This document shows positions 20,110-30,056 of a DNA stretch of 64,000 nt, one piece after another; position 1 is the first letter of the stretch, and each line of letters opens with the position of its first letter. Where the stretch lies: the NCBI RefSeq assembly GCF_009763805.1, contig NZ_CP046804.1:1798001-1862000 (forward strand), given 5' to 3'. The stretch is from Vibrio cidicii (GTDB lineage Bacteria > Pseudomonadota > Gammaproteobacteria > Enterobacterales > Vibrionaceae). The translations under genes and the position numbers were made by a program. Below the pieces are notes generated by a model. That model worked only from the letters and a program-made list of their open reading frames with translations. It made no database searches and had not been told where the DNA came from.

Positions 20110-21306
20110 ATGTCTAAGCTAGTTTTAGTTTTAAACTGCGGTAGTTCTTCTCTCAAATTTGCTGTTGTTGATGCCGAGAATGGCGACGAGCATCTATCAG
20201 GTCTTGCTGAATGTCTTCACCTTCCTGAAGCACGTATCAAATGGAAACTAGATGGCAAACACGAAGCTCAGCTGGGTAACGGTGCAGCACACGAAGAAGC
20301 CCTAGCGTTTATGGTAGAAACTATTCTTGCTTCTAAGCCAGAGCTTTCTGAGAATCTAGCAGCAATCGGTCACCGTGTAGTACACGGCGGCGAGCAATTC
20401 ACTCAGTCAGCGCTTATCACTGACGACGTTCTCAAAGGTATCGAAGACTGCGCAACACTGGCACCGCTTCACAACCCAGCACACATCATCGGCATTAAAG
20501 CGGCACAAAAATCGTTCCCTGCACTGAAAAACGTGGCTGTATTTGATACCGCTTTCCACCAAACGATGCCTGAAGAATCTTACCTATACGCTTTGCCATA
20601 CAGCCTGTACAAAGAGCACGGTATCCGTCGTTACGGTATGCACGGCACGTCTCACCTCTTCATCACTCGTGAAGTAGCCAATATCCTTGGCAAGCCAGTG
20701 GAAGAAGTGAACATCATCAACTGTCACCTAGGTAACGGCGCTTCTGTTTGTGCAGTGAAGAACGGCCAGTCAGTGGATACTTCAATGGGCCTAACACCAC
20801 TTGAAGGTCTAGTAATGGGCACTCGTTGTGGCGATATCGACCCTGCGATCATCTTCCACCTGCACGATGCGCTTGGCTACTCGGTTGAAAAAATCAACAC
20901 TATGCTGACCAAAGAGTCTGGCCTAGCTGGTCTGACTGAAGTGACGTCTGACTGCCGTTTCGTTGAAGACAACTACGGCCAGAAAGAAGAAGCAACTCGC
21001 GCGATGGATGTATTCTGTCACCGCCTTGCTAAATACGTTGCTGGTTACACTGCAACTCTAGACGGTCGTCTAGATGCCATCACTTTCACTGGCGGCATCG
21101 GTGAAAACTCTGCTCCAATCCGTGAAATGGTTCTCAACCGCCTTGGCATCTTCGGTATCGAAGTAGACAGCGAAGCAAACCTAAAAGCACGTTTCGGCGG
21201 CGAAGGCGTTATCACAACAGCAAACAGCCGTATCCCAGCGATGGTTATCTCAACCAACGAAGAGTTGGTGATTGCAGAAGATACTGCGCGTCTAGCAGGT
21301 CTGTAA
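20110..21306 (+). CDS. ackA: Acetate kinase
   Basis: Interconverts acetyl phosphate plus ADP with acetate plus ATP, the energy-yielding step of acetate overflow, in the cytoplasm. The 398-residue length is standard. Conserved segments are NCGSSSLKF (residues 8-16, phosphate binding), [19 protein letters not shown] with the catalytic aspartate, [27 protein letters not shown] and the adenine-binding TGGIGENS. Acetyl phosphate balance set by AckA and Pta also feeds two-component regulators. It is followed by a hairpin and then pta, the usual co-transcribed pair. The codon use is that of a highly expressed gene. Confidence 0.98.
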   Translation: MSKLVLVLNCGSSSLKFAVVDAENGDEHLSGLAECLHLPEARIKWKLDGKHEAQLGNGAAHEEALAFMVETILASKPELSENLAAIGHRVVHGGEQFTQSALITDDVLKGIEDCATLAPLHNPAHIIGIKAAQKSFPALKNVAVFDTAFHQTMPEESYLYALPYSLYKEHGIRRYGMHGTSHLFITREVANILGKPVEEVNIINCHLGNGASVCAVKNGQSVDTSMGLTPLEGLVMGTRCGDIDPAIIFHLHDALGYSVEKINTMLTKESGLAGLTEVTSDCRFVEDNYGQKEEATRAMDVFCHRLAKYVAGYTATLDGRLDAITFTGGIGENSAPIREMVLNRLGIFGIEVDSEANLKARFGGEGVITTANSRIPAMVISTNEELVIAEDTARLAGL

Positions 21307-21317
21307 TTGACTTCACT

Positions 21318-21352
21318 GGCTAGCCTCACCGCTAGCCAGATTTCTTTTTGAC
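21318..21352 (+). terminator. Hairpin between ackA and pta
   Basis: CTGGCTAG pairs with CTAGCCAG around CCTCACCG, followed by ATTTCTTTTTG. It may lower, but not abolish, transcription into pta, as in other ackA-pta operons. Confidence 0.65.
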
Positions 21353-21444
21353 AAAAGAATAAGGGGCTTCACTGCTATTGTTTGGCTCGGCCAAGCCATA
21401 CGCAGTTAAGCTTTTATCCCCAATAGTTAAAGGTACTTTGTCTG

Positions 21445-23590
21445 ATGTCCCGTACTATTATGCTTATCCCTGCCAGTGCCGGTGTTGGTTTAACCAGCGT
21501 TAGCATGGGTGTCCTACGCGCTATGGAGCGCAAAGGCGTTAAAGTTTCTTTTTACAAACCTATCGCTCAGCCACGCAGTGGCGGTGATCAGCCCGATCTA
21601 ACCAGCACCATCGTTGCAGTCAACAGTGACATGAAAATTGGCGAGCCAATGCAAATGTCAGTGGCTGAAAACTTGATCGGCAACGATAACATGGACGAAC
21701 TGCTTGAGACCGTTGTAGAGCGTTACAACCAGATCAATAAAGATGCAGACGTTACCCTGATCGAAGGTTTGGTTCCAACACGTAAGCATCCATTCGCCAA
21801 CCAAGTGAACGCAGAAATCGCTGCCACACTGGGCGCGGAAATTGTGTTGGTTGCCACCCCAGGCACAGACAACCCATCGCAGCTCAAAGAGCGCATTGAA
21901 GTGGCTTGTTCAAACTTCGGCGGCACAAAAAACAAGAACATTTCTGGCGTGATCATCAACAAGCTAAACGCCCCTGTTGACGAAGCGGGCCGTACTCGCC
22001 CTGACTTGTCGGAAATCTTTGACGACGCCGACAGCGCAAAACAGAACCAACTTGAAGTGATGCAGATCTTCAACTCAAGCCCAATCCGCGTTTCTGGGTT
22101 GTGTGCCTTGGAGCATCAATCTGATTGCTACTCGCGCCATCGACATGGCTAAGCACCTGAAGGCCGAGGTCATCAATCAAGGTGACATCAAGACTCGCCG
22201 TATCAAAAGCATCACCTTCTGTGCACGCTCTCTGCCGCACATGATTGAGCACTTTAAACCAGGTTCTCTGTTGGTGACTTCAGCGGACCGTCCAGACGTT
22301 ATCGTTGCCGCATCGCTTGCCGCAATGAACGGTGTGGAAATTGGCGCTGTGCTTCTGACTGGTGGTTACGATATTCCGGCTGAAATCGAAGGTTTGTGTA
22401 AGCCAGCGTTTGAAACTGGCCTACCCATTTTCAAAGCACAAGGCAACACTTGGCAGACCTCATTAAACCTGCAAAGCTTTAGCTTAGAAGTACCAGCAGA
22501 CGACAAAGAGCGTATTGAGTTTATCAACGATCACGTTGCTAGCCACATTGACGGCAACTGGATCGAATCCATGACCGAAGGTACGCAGAAATCACGCCGT
22601 CTGAGCCCACCAGCGTTCCGTTATCAGTTGACTGAACTGGCACGTAAAGCGGGTAAACGTATCGTGCTTCCAGAAGGTGATGAGCCACGCACCGTCAAAG
22701 CGGCGGCTATCTGTGCTGAGCGCGGTATCGCAGAATGTGTCCTGCTTGGTAACCCTGAAGAGATCAAACGTGTTGCCGCTCAGCAAGGTGTTGAACTTGG
22801 TGCTGGCGTGCAAATCATCGACGCAGATGCGATTCGTGAAAACTACGTTGCTCGCCTAGTTGAGCTGCGTGGCGCGAAAGGCATGACCGAAGTAGTTGCG
22901 CGCGAGAAACTGCAAGACTCTGTGTTCCTTGGCACCATGATGCTTGAAGCCGATGAAGTTGACGGTCTGGTTTCGGGTGCGGTCCATACGACTGCGAACA
23001 CCATCGTTCCTCCGTTCCAGATCATCAAGACAGCACCAAATGCGTCGATCGTATCATCAGTGTTCTTCATGCTTCTGCCTGATCAGGTTCTGGTTTACGG
23101 TGACTGTGCGATCAACCCAGATCCAACCGCAGAGCAGTTGGCAGAGATTGCTATCCAGTCAGCGGATTCTGCCGCAGCGTTCGGCATTGACCCTCGCGTA
23201 GCGATGATCTCTTACTCAACCGGTGAATCAGGCAAAGGCGCTGACGTTGACAAAGTGCGCGAAGCAACACGCATTGCACAAGAGAAACGCCCTGATCTGA
23301 TCATCGACGGTCCACTGCAATATGACGCAGCGATTATGGAAAACGTGGCTGCTTCTAAAGCACCAAACTCTCCAGTCGCGGGTAAAGCAACCGTATTCGT
23401 CTTCCCTGATCTAAACACAGGTAACACGACTTACAAAGCGGTACAACGCAGTGCAGACCTAGTTTCTATCGGTCCAATGCTGCAAGGTATGCGCAAGCCA
23501 GTAAATGACTTGTCTCGTGGTGCGCTTGTCGACGATATCGTCTACACCATCGCTCTAACGGCCATTCAGTCAAGCCAAGAGCAGAAATAA
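21445..23590 (+). pseudogene. pta: Phosphate acetyltransferase Pta, interrupted by a one-base frameshift
   Basis: Converts acetyl-CoA plus phosphate to acetyl phosphate and CoA, the step before AckA. The first frame runs 21445 to about 22090 and the second from about 22094 to 23590. Joined with one base removed it is 714 residues, the same as Escherichia coli Pta. The first part is the N-terminal P-loop-like regulatory domain ([13 protein letters not shown]). The second holds the DRTGG-type domain and the C-terminal PTA_PTB catalytic domain (from about residue 390, with [17 protein letters not shown] and STGESGKG). The switch is at GTTTC 22090-22094: one base fewer gives [21 protein letters not shown]. 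The reading frame of a central metabolic enzyme being broken argues for an artefact. Confidence 0.93.
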
Positions 23591-23607
23591 TTGTCACTGT
23601 AAAGTCC

Positions 23608-23638
23608 AAGCCCTCGCTAAGTCGAGGGCTTTTTATTT
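23608..23638 (+). terminator. Terminator after pta
   Basis: AAGCCCTCG pairs with CGAGGGCTT around CTAAGT, followed by TTTTATTTTC. It overlaps the end of the convergent DUF4010 gene. Confidence 0.88.
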
Positions 23639-24925
23639 TCAAGCCAACGACCCGCTATGCAGCAAGAAAAACACCACCCCGCCGACTGCAACGCTAGCAA
23701 GCATCACGGGAACCACTCGCTTCCACAAGTGTTTGTCACCTATCGCCAACACCATGCCCATTTTAACTAAGGTATTTACCGAAGCGGCGATAAAAATACC
23801 CAACGCCGCTGTAGTCACATTTAGCCCCGATACACTCTGCCGGCCGAGCGCGAGCGAAATCGCATCGACATCAGTAAGACCAGAAAGCGCGGCTAAAATC
23901 AGTGTCCCAGCATTGCCAAACCAGTCTGCGAGTGCATGGGAAAGCAGCATGATAATGGCCAAGATCACGCCAAAAAACAGCGCTGATTGTAGTGCCAACG
24001 GGTTCTTCTGCTTGCCGGGCTGCTCTGAAAACTCTGTATCGCTAAAACGCCAAATCCACCAAGCGGGCAGATAGAGCATGAGCATCATCGCCAAGGCAAC
24101 TGGCCACAAGTGAACCACCAGTTGAGGATTAAGCACCGAAAGCACCACCAAAAGCCGAGGAAACATGGTGCCACAACTGAGTAAGATCCCGGTGGCAAGC
24201 AATGGACTAATCACAGGCTGTTCGCGGGAAAGATGAGAAAATTGCAGTGTTAAAGCGGTTGACGAACTCAACCCCGCAAAAACTGAAGTGAATAGGATCC
24301 CACGCTTGGCACCCCCGATTTTGATGGCAAAATAGCCGACAAATGAGATGCTGGCAATCAACACTACCATCCACCAAATCTCATAGGGATTGAGCGCATT
24401 CCAAGGCCCATAAGGTTGATTGGGCAGTAACGGCAGCAATACCACTGAGATCATCATCAACCGCAGCGCGGCATCAAGCTCATACTCTTGCAAGCGCTGC
24501 AAAGCTTGATGAAGCTCACGTTTGTTATCGAGCACCACCGCGGTGATCACCGCCGATGCGGCCGCCGCCACAGGTTGTCCGCTGACGGCCAAGCTACCAA
24601 TGACAAAGGTCACCAACAGGGCGACAACGCCAGTGATGCTAATATCCTGACTGCTTTTCTGCTGCATGACAAAAGCGATGCAAGAGAGTACCACTAAAGC
24701 GATTAATGCAAAGCCAAGAATGAGCGGCGAAGTATGAGCGGCAAGTAAGGCGGTTAAGCCGCCAAATAGACCAACCAGAGAGAAAGTGCGAATGCCTGCA
24801 ACTCGGCTCCCTTCGGCACTGTTGCGCATCACCCAGCCACGCTGAGTGCCAATGATTGCGCCGAGTAACAGCGCAATTAATAGATGCCAAACGCCTTGTT
24901 CATTAACCAATTCACTGACGTCCAT
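23639..24925 (-). CDS. MgtC/SapB-DUF4010 family membrane protein
   Basis: Integral inner-membrane protein, 428 residues, with about twelve hydrophobic helices. The N-terminal 130 residues resemble the MgtC/SapB fold (LLGAIIGTQRGW with the conserved arginine, then GIRTFSLVGLFGG). The remainder matches the DUF4010 type, with the conserved GLTDVDAI segment near residue 345 and a C-terminal NTLVKMGM helix. Members occur widely in proteobacteria without an assigned substrate; a link to magnesium or other ion homeostasis is only inferred from the N-terminal domain. It is convergent with pta and ends 48 bases after the pta stop. ATG at 24925 is preceded by AGGAGG. Confidence 0.82.
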   Translation of the reverse strand: MDVSELVNEQGVWHLLIALLLGAIIGTQRGWVMRNSAEGSRVAGIRTFSLVGLFGGLTALLAAHTSPLILGFALIALVVLSCIAFVMQQKSSQDISITGVVALLVTFVIGSLAVSGQPVAAAASAVITAVVLDNKRELHQALQRLQEYELDAALRLMMISVVLLPLLPNQPYGPWNALNPYEIWWMVVLIASISFVGYFAIKIGGAKRGILFTSVFAGLSSSTALTLQFSHLSREQPVISPLLATGILLSCGTMFPRLLVVLSVLNPQLVVHLWPVALAMMLMLYLPAWWIWRFSDTEFSEQPGKQKNPLALQSALFFGVILAIIMLLSHALADWFGNAGTLILAALSGLTDVDAISLALGRQSVSGLNVTTAALGIFIAASVNTLVKMGMVLAIGDKHLWKRVVPVMLASVAVGGVVFFLLHSGSLA

Positions 24926-25032
24926 TCCACCTCCTTTAAAGGAAAAATCCCCTTTAAATTCAGTTTAGTTGATTCACCAATATGGACTGTGAAATGACAA
25001 AGGTTGTGACACAAAAGACGACTCATTTTTCA

Positions 25033-25977
25033 TTACAGGTGCTCACGTCCATGAGGCGAGTTCAGATCCAAATCTGGACCAACAGGCACCACTTGGCTTG
25101 GATTAATGGTCGTATGGCTGAAATAGTAATGGCGTTTGATATGGTAAAAATCCGTCGTTTCAGCAATGCCATCCATCTGATAGAGCTCTTTTAGGTAACC
25201 ATTCAAATTGGGGTAATCGGCAATGCGCTTTTTATTGCACTTAAAATGGCCAACATACACCGCATCGAAACGAATCAACGTGGTAAACAGACGCCAGTCA
25301 GCCTCAGTTAAATGACGACCGGCTAAATAACGATGAGTCGCCAAGTGTGCTTCCACTTTGTCTAAAGCGGCAAAGAGCACTTCATACGCCTCTTCATAGG
25401 CTTCTTGTGTGGTGGCGAATCCGCAACGATAGACACCATTGTTGATATTTGGGTAGATAAACGCATTCCACTCATCAACCACATCACGAAGCGCAAGCGG
25501 ATAGTAATCGTTCGTATTGCCTGTCAGTTGGTTGAATTCTGAGTTGAACATACGAATGATTTCAGACGATTCGTTGCTGACTATAGTGAGGGTCTTTTTG
25601 TCCCACAAAACAGGCACAGTGACTCTTCCGGTGTAATCTTTCTGCGCCTGAGTATAAATTTGGTGCAAACGCGTATGACCAAATAGCGGCTCAGGCAGCC
25701 CCATTTTCCAGCCTTCACTGAGCATATCAGGGCAGACAATCGTGACATCAATATGGCTTTCTAACCCCTTAAGATGACGAAAAATCAAGGTACGATGCGC
25801 CCAAGGGCACGCCAGAGACACGTAAAGATGATAACGCCCAGATTCAGGTTGAAATGTTGCTGCTTCGCGATTTTCTATCCAATGGCGAAATCCGGCCTCT
25901 TCACGGACAAATTTGCCCTGATTTTGCTGCGTTTCGTACCAAAAATCGTGCCATTCACCGTTGATTAACTTGCCCAT
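25033..25977 (-). CDS. Glutathionyl-hydroquinone reductase (YqjG/ECM4-type glutathione transferase)
   Basis: Xi-class glutathione transferase that reduces glutathionyl-hydroquinones, releasing hydroquinone, in the cytoplasm. The 314-residue length and order fit the family: an N-terminal extension, the thioredoxin-like domain with the catalytic cysteine in SLACPWAHRTLIF near residue 55, the SNESSEIIRMFNSEFN glutathione-contact segment, and a helical C-terminal domain with RYLAGRHLTEADWRLFTTLIRFD. AGGAGG lies just before the ATG at 25977. The group II intron ends 138 bases upstream on the same strand, so readthrough from the intron could reach this gene. Confidence 0.92.
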   Translation of the reverse strand: MGKLINGEWHDFWYETQQNQGKFVREEAGFRHWIENREAATFQPESGRYHLYVSLACPWAHRTLIFRHLKGLESHIDVTIVCPDMLSEGWKMGLPEPLFGHTRLHQIYTQAQKDYTGRVTVPVLWDKKTLTIVSNESSEIIRMFNSEFNQLTGNTNDYYPLALRDVVDEWNAFIYPNINNGVYRCGFATTQEAYEEAYEVLFAALDKVEAHLATHRYLAGRHLTEADWRLFTTLIRFDAVYVGHFKCNKKRIADYPNLNGYLKELYQMDGIAETTDFYHIKRHYYFSHTTINPSQVVPVGPDLDLNSPHGREHL

Positions 25978-26150
25978 GTTCGTGCCTCCTCGTTTTTTTC
26001 CTCAGTATAAACAGGCTGACATTTTTCTTAACAAGTTGTGATTGCTAGTGATATTCAGAAATTTCGAACAAGTACAGAAGCGCAATTTGAGACGTCACAG
26101 AGAGGCAAAAGTAGAATCGAGTAGGAGGAGGCCTCACGGCCTCCGCCCTC

Positions 26151-27464
26151 TCACACCACCGTACAAGCGTGGGTCGCATACGGCGGTTCCGAATATACCT
26201 TTAGTGACTCATACCCATCTCTCAATGAGTAAAGCCCCCTCTCCTTGAACCATTTGATTGGCATGGCGTGATTCAACTGGGGCGAGAGTGCTAAGCGCCA
26301 CCACCCTTTATCAGACATCGCCAGTTTCCACGCATTTCGCTCTGTTACACCTTGGCGTTGTAACCATGTCGCTATGCTGTATCTGCGTTTGCGCTGTTTC
26401 AGGCGGTAACATCTCAACCGACGCCGTATCCATTCGTCCAAGCGCTGCATCGCACTTTGACCTATGGCGAGCTTGAAGTAGTGCTGCCAACCTCGTAGGT
26501 ATTGGGTTAACTCGGTGATGATTACCGATAACTCTCGACCTCGATTTCGCTTCGTTATTTTCCGCACTCGCTTCTTCATTTGAGCTTGTGCCGATTTTGA
26601 TATCAGAAGGGTTCCGTCTATCTTGAAGCTATGGCTTAGGTAGGCTCGCTCCGTCACTCTTGTCGCTGCACTTTTCTCACGGTTTACCGTGAGCTTTAGC
26701 TTCTGCTCCAAGAACTCCGTTATCGACTCTTTGACTCGATGGGCGGCTTCCTCACTACGAACGTAGATTTGGCAGTCATCTGCATATCGACAGAACTTAT
26801 GCCCTCTTCGCGCTAACTCTTTGTCCAGTTCATCTAATACGATATTAGAGAGTAACGGAGATAATGGCCCACCCTGTGGTGTTCCTCGTTGTCTTCGCTC
26901 TACTAACCCATCTCGCATTAAGCCTGCCTGTAGATAGGACCTGATGAGCTTTAATACTCGTTTATCACTGATGTCCTTAGATAATCTGTGCATCAGCCTA
27001 TCATGGTTCACCGTGTCGAAGTATTTGGCTAGATCGATATCCACTACATAACCCCGCCCTTCTCTGATATAGCGGCTTGCTGCCGCAAGCGCATGATGCG
27101 CACTGCGGTTCGGCCTGAACCCGTAGCTGCTGTTGGAGAGCTTCGGCTCATAGATATCAGTCAGCACCGATGTGATCGCCTGTTGGACTATCCTATCCAG
27201 TACCGTGGGGATACCTAATTGCCTGACGCCACCATTCGGCTTGGGGATTTCTACACCCAGAACAGGTTGAGGTTGGTAGCTTCCGTCCAGAAGACTCTGG
27301 CGGAGCGCTTGCCCGTTTGAAGCTTGTCGAAGTTTAGAGATGGTCGCTGTGATGTCGAGTCTGTCGACACCTGCGCACCCCTTGTTCTTCTTCACGCGTC
27401 GAAGGGCATGGTTCAAATTCGCTGAGGAGCTGATTTGTTCCATCAGCGCAGTGGGGGTCACCAA
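26151..27464 (-). CDS. ltrA: Group II intron reverse transcriptase/maturase
   Basis: Multifunctional protein that binds the intron RNA, aids splicing and copies the intron into DNA during retrohoming. It has 437 residues. Reverse transcriptase blocks are in order: KPNGGVRQLGIPTVLDRIVQQA (about residues 73-94), YGFRPNRSAHHAL, VDIDLAKYFDTVNH with the first catalytic Asp, GTPQGGPLSPLLSNIVLDELD, and FCRYADDCQIY with the catalytic YADD. The GIIM maturase (X) domain follows (TQYLRGWQHYFKL near residue 330). No HNH endonuclease motif is visible. The TTG start at 27464 has AGGAGG 7 nt upstream. The last dozen codons read through the domain V sequence, with the TGA just beyond it. It appears intact, so the intron may still be active. 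Confidence 0.93.
   Translation of the reverse strand: MVTPTALMEQISSSANLNHALRRVKKNKGCAGVDRLDITATISKLRQASNGQALRQSLLDGSYQPQPVLGVEIPKPNGGVRQLGIPTVLDRIVQQAITSVLTDIYEPKLSNSSYGFRPNRSAHHALAAASRYIREGRGYVVDIDLAKYFDTVNHDRLMHRLSKDISDKRVLKLIRSYLQAGLMRDGLVERRQRGTPQGGPLSPLLSNIVLDELDKELARRGHKFCRYADDCQIYVRSEEAAHRVKESITEFLEQKLKLTVNREKSAATRVTERAYLSHSFKIDGTLLISKSAQAQMKKRVRKITKRNRGRELSVIITELTQYLRGWQHYFKLAIGQSAMQRLDEWIRRRLRCYRLKQRKRRYSIATWLQRQGVTERNAWKLAMSDKGWWRLALSPQLNHAMPIKWFKERGLYSLRDGYESLKVYSEPPYATHACTVV
26155..26187 (-). ncRNA. Group II intron domain V catalytic hairpin
   Basis: On the minus strand ACCGCCGTA pairs fully with TACGGTGGT, then GCG pairs with CGC across a two-base TT bulge and an ACCCA loop. This is the 33-34-nt catalytic helix with the AGC/CGC-type triad region. 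Domain VI (GGAGGCC-GTGA-GGCCTCC stem) follows directly. Confidence 0.85.
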
Positions 27465-28007
27465 GACTCGTCCTCCTTTCTACGCCGATCATGCTTGTCA
27501 TTCTTCGTGACCATGAGCTTTACTTGCGGTATCGCCCATTGGGGCGTAGAGATGATTTTCATCTTGCTATGACTCCACATGATTGAGTGTCTAGTGACTG
27601 CTTCTTGATATATTCAGTTTCTGGCCTTCCTTTGAGTTGTACTTCCTCAAAGTACTATGCCTTCTGCTGACTTCTCATTACCCATCACACAACATCACTG
27701 TTGTGTTAGTCTCATCTGAGACAGGCAATGAGATCTCCCGAGGTAAGACGTTGCTCTTTCCCTTGGTCATGCCTGATTTACCTATACACACTTCCCGTCG
27801 AGGCATTGGGCTATTCTATCTATTGCTAGGTTACCCAAGTTGTACAGGCCTACTATCAGATTTCTGTTCGTCACAACCAAGTTTTGCCGTTTGCTTCCTT
27901 CAGGTTTCACCTCACGGTGAACACCCTTGCATAGGCTAACGGTTCTCGCTCGACTGAGCCCGTAGAGGACTTTCACCTCCTAGATCAACGCCATGCTCGG
28001 CGCACAA

Positions 28008-28041
28008 CAAAAAAAGCGCGGATCATTACGATACCGCGCTT
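28008..28041 (-). terminator. Terminator of the opp operon, host site of the intron
   Basis: On the minus strand AAGCGCGG pairs with CCGCGCTT around a 12-base loop and is followed by TTTTTTTGTT. The intron begins at the next base (28005). The hairpin lies about 25 bases after the oppF stop. Confidence 0.9.
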
Positions 28042-28064
28042 AAGCCCGTCACAGGCTGAATGGC

Positions 28065-29060
28065 TTAAATTTCAACGTGTAGACACGAAACCGCGTGAGT
28101 GTCTGTACCTTGAATAGTTGGTCTGGTTTTAGCACACGCTTCCGTTGCCTGTGGGCAGCGCGTGCGGAAGACACAGCCTGATGGTGGATTGATTGGCGAA
28201 GGCAAATCTCCTTCCAACATCTGGATGGTTTTACTGCGTTCAATCTTTGGATCAGGGATCGGCACCGCTGACATCAGCGCTCGTGTGTATGGGTGTTTCG
28301 GGTCAGCAAACAAGGCTTCTGATTTACCTAGCTCAACAGCATTACCGAGGTACATCACCAATACGCGATCAGAAATGTGTTTCACCACCGACAAATCGTG
28401 CGCAATAAACACCAAGGAAAGACCAAGCTCTTTTTGCAATTCTTTCAATAGGTTGACAACCTGAGCTTGGATCGACACATCCAGTGCAGAAACAGGTTCA
28501 TCACAGATGATCATTTTCGGATTCAAGATCAGCGCGCGAGCAATACCAATACGCTGGCACTGACCGCCAGAAAACTCGTGCGGATAACGGTTGATTACGT
28601 TAGGCAATAGGCCCACTTTCGCCATCATCTCTTTCACACGATCTTTCACATCTTGCTTAGAAAGCTGCGGGTAGAAGGTTTCTAAAGGCTCAGCGATGAT
28701 GTCACCAACCGTCATGCGTGGGTTAAGCGATGCCAATGGATCTTGGAAAATCATCTGCATGTCTTTCCGCGTTTCGCGGCGCTGAACCTCTTTCATCTTG
28801 GTCACATCTTGTCCAAGCCAAACGACTTCACCTTCGGTCGCTTGGACAAGGCCGATAATGGCACGAGCAAAGGTAGACTTACCACAACCAGACTCGCCTA
28901 CTACGCCAAGCGTTTCCCCTTCGTAAAGACGGATGTTAACGCCATCTACTGCTTTCAGATTTGCGGGCTTACTCCAAGGCCAAGCCGATTTTGACGCGAT
29001 GCTGAAATGAACCTTCAGATTTTTAACGTCTAACAGTATCTTTTTCTCTTGTGCACTCAT
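28065..29060 (-). CDS. oppF: Oligopeptide ABC transporter ATP-binding protein OppF
   Basis: Second ATPase of the oligopeptide importer, working with OppD at the cytoplasmic face of OppBC. It has 331 residues from the ATG at 29060; a longer frame from 29078 would start inside oppD. Walker A is GESGCGKST (near residue 57), the signature is [15 protein letters not shown], Walker B is [13 protein letters not shown], and the C-terminal oligo_HPY extension has the RCP cysteine region ([15 protein letters not shown]) that carries a 4Fe-4S site in some members. The ATG overlaps the corrected oppD stop by ATGA, so the two are translationally coupled. It is last in the operon and a terminator follows. 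Confidence 0.95.
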   Translation of the reverse strand: MSAQEKKILLDVKNLKVHFSIASKSAWPWSKPANLKAVDGVNIRLYEGETLGVVGESGCGKSTFARAIIGLVQATEGEVVWLGQDVTKMKEVQRRETRKDMQMIFQDPLASLNPRMTVGDIIAEPLETFYPQLSKQDVKDRVKEMMAKVGLLPNVINRYPHEFSGGQCQRIGIARALILNPKMIICDEPVSALDVSIQAQVVNLLKELQKELGLSLVFIAHDLSVVKHISDRVLVMYLGNAVELGKSEALFADPKHPYTRALMSAVPIPDPKIERSKTIQMLEGDLPSPINPPSGCVFRTRCPQATEACAKTRPTIQGTDTHAVSCLHVEI

Positions 29061-30032
29061 TTTGTCCAAGCCTCCCAATCAGAAAAACAGGCGCGCTGAC
29101 GACCTTCACCGAATGGCGTCAGAATTGGCGCTTCACGTTTACAGTGATCCATCACGCGATGACAGCGTTTCTTGATATGGACAACCTGGAGGCAAACGTA
29201 ACAAGTTGGGCGGATTGCCCGGAATAGTTGGTAAGATTTCGCCTTCGGTATCGAGACGAGGAATCGCTTTTAAAAGACCTTCAGCGTACGGATGGGTCGG
29301 TTGATAGAAGATATCGTCAACAGAGCCATACTCCATGGTACGTCCCGCGTACATCACCAGAACTTTGTCACAAGAGCCAGCAACGACGCCCAAATCATGA
29401 GTAATCATGATAATTGCTGTGTTGAACTCACGCTTAAGCTCATTGAGCAGATCCATGATCTGCGCCTGAACGGTCACGTCCAACGCGGTCGTTGGTTCGT
29501 CGGCGATCAGCAATTTCGGACGACACAGCAGTGCCATCGCGATCATTACACGCTGACGCATACCGCCTGAGAACTCATGCGGGTACATGGTGATACGCTT
29601 ACGCGCTTCGGGAATTTTTACCGCTTCCAACATACGCACAGATTCTTCGAACGCTTGCGCTTTGCCCATGCCTTTGTGCAGCATAAGCACTTCCATCAAC
29701 TGGTCGCTCACCTTCATGTACGGGTTAAGCGACGTCATGGGATCTTGGAAGATCATTGCGATCTGTTCTGCTCGCACTTTGTTCAGTTTCTTTTCAGGCA
29801 AGTTAAGGATCTCTTTGCCCTCAAACTTAGCACTACCTGAAATTTTACCGTTTTTCGCCAGCAAGCCCATAATGGCAAATACCGTCTGGGATTTACCCGA
29901 ACCAGACTCACCCACGATACCTAGGGTTTCACCTTGATTTAGCGAGAAATTTAAATCGTTTACTGCGGTGACGATACCATCTTGCGTGGTAAATTCGACG
30001 CGCAGATCTTTGACATCTAATAAGTTCATCAT
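29057..30032 (-). pseudogene. oppD: Oligopeptide ABC transporter ATP-binding protein OppD, one-base frameshift near the 3' end
   Basis: First ATPase of the oligopeptide importer. The main frame from 30032 carries Walker A GESGSGKSQ (near residue 41), signature FSGGMRQRVMIAMAL, Walker B KLLIADEPTTALD and a switch histidine in MITHD. It then stops early at 29139 after 297 residues. Removing one base in GTTTC 29167-29171 restores the conserved C-terminus (GCPYQERCHRVMDHC, then a Trp-rich end) and a stop at 29057 that overlaps oppF by ATGA, giving 324 residues. As read, the protein would lack its C-terminal cysteine region, and translational coupling to oppF would be lost. Confidence 0.92.
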
Positions 30033-30056
30033 TGCTTCCTTAATCTTTTATTCTAC

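Larger units (their letters stand above)
26116..28005 (-). mobile_element. Group II intron, bacterial class C-like, with its maturase gene
   Basis: Self-splicing retroelement of about 1.9 kb on the minus strand. The 5' end GTGCGCC at 28005 matches the GUGYG start and is followed by a typical domain I leader (AGGAGGTGAAAGTCCTC). The maturase frame occupies domain IV. Domain V is at 26155-26187, domain VI at about 26117-26150, and the 3' end reads CTCGAT at 26116. Ends are placed by motif and could be off by one or two bases. It sits immediately after the T run of the oppF terminator, the insertion habit of class C introns. The maturase has no recognisable HNH endonuclease domain, as in class C. 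Confidence 0.88.

Noticed and set aside
27782..27976. Short coding frame in the intron 5' domain
   Set aside because: It lies in the domain I RNA region; similar small frames are carried by the structured RNA and have no ribosome site.
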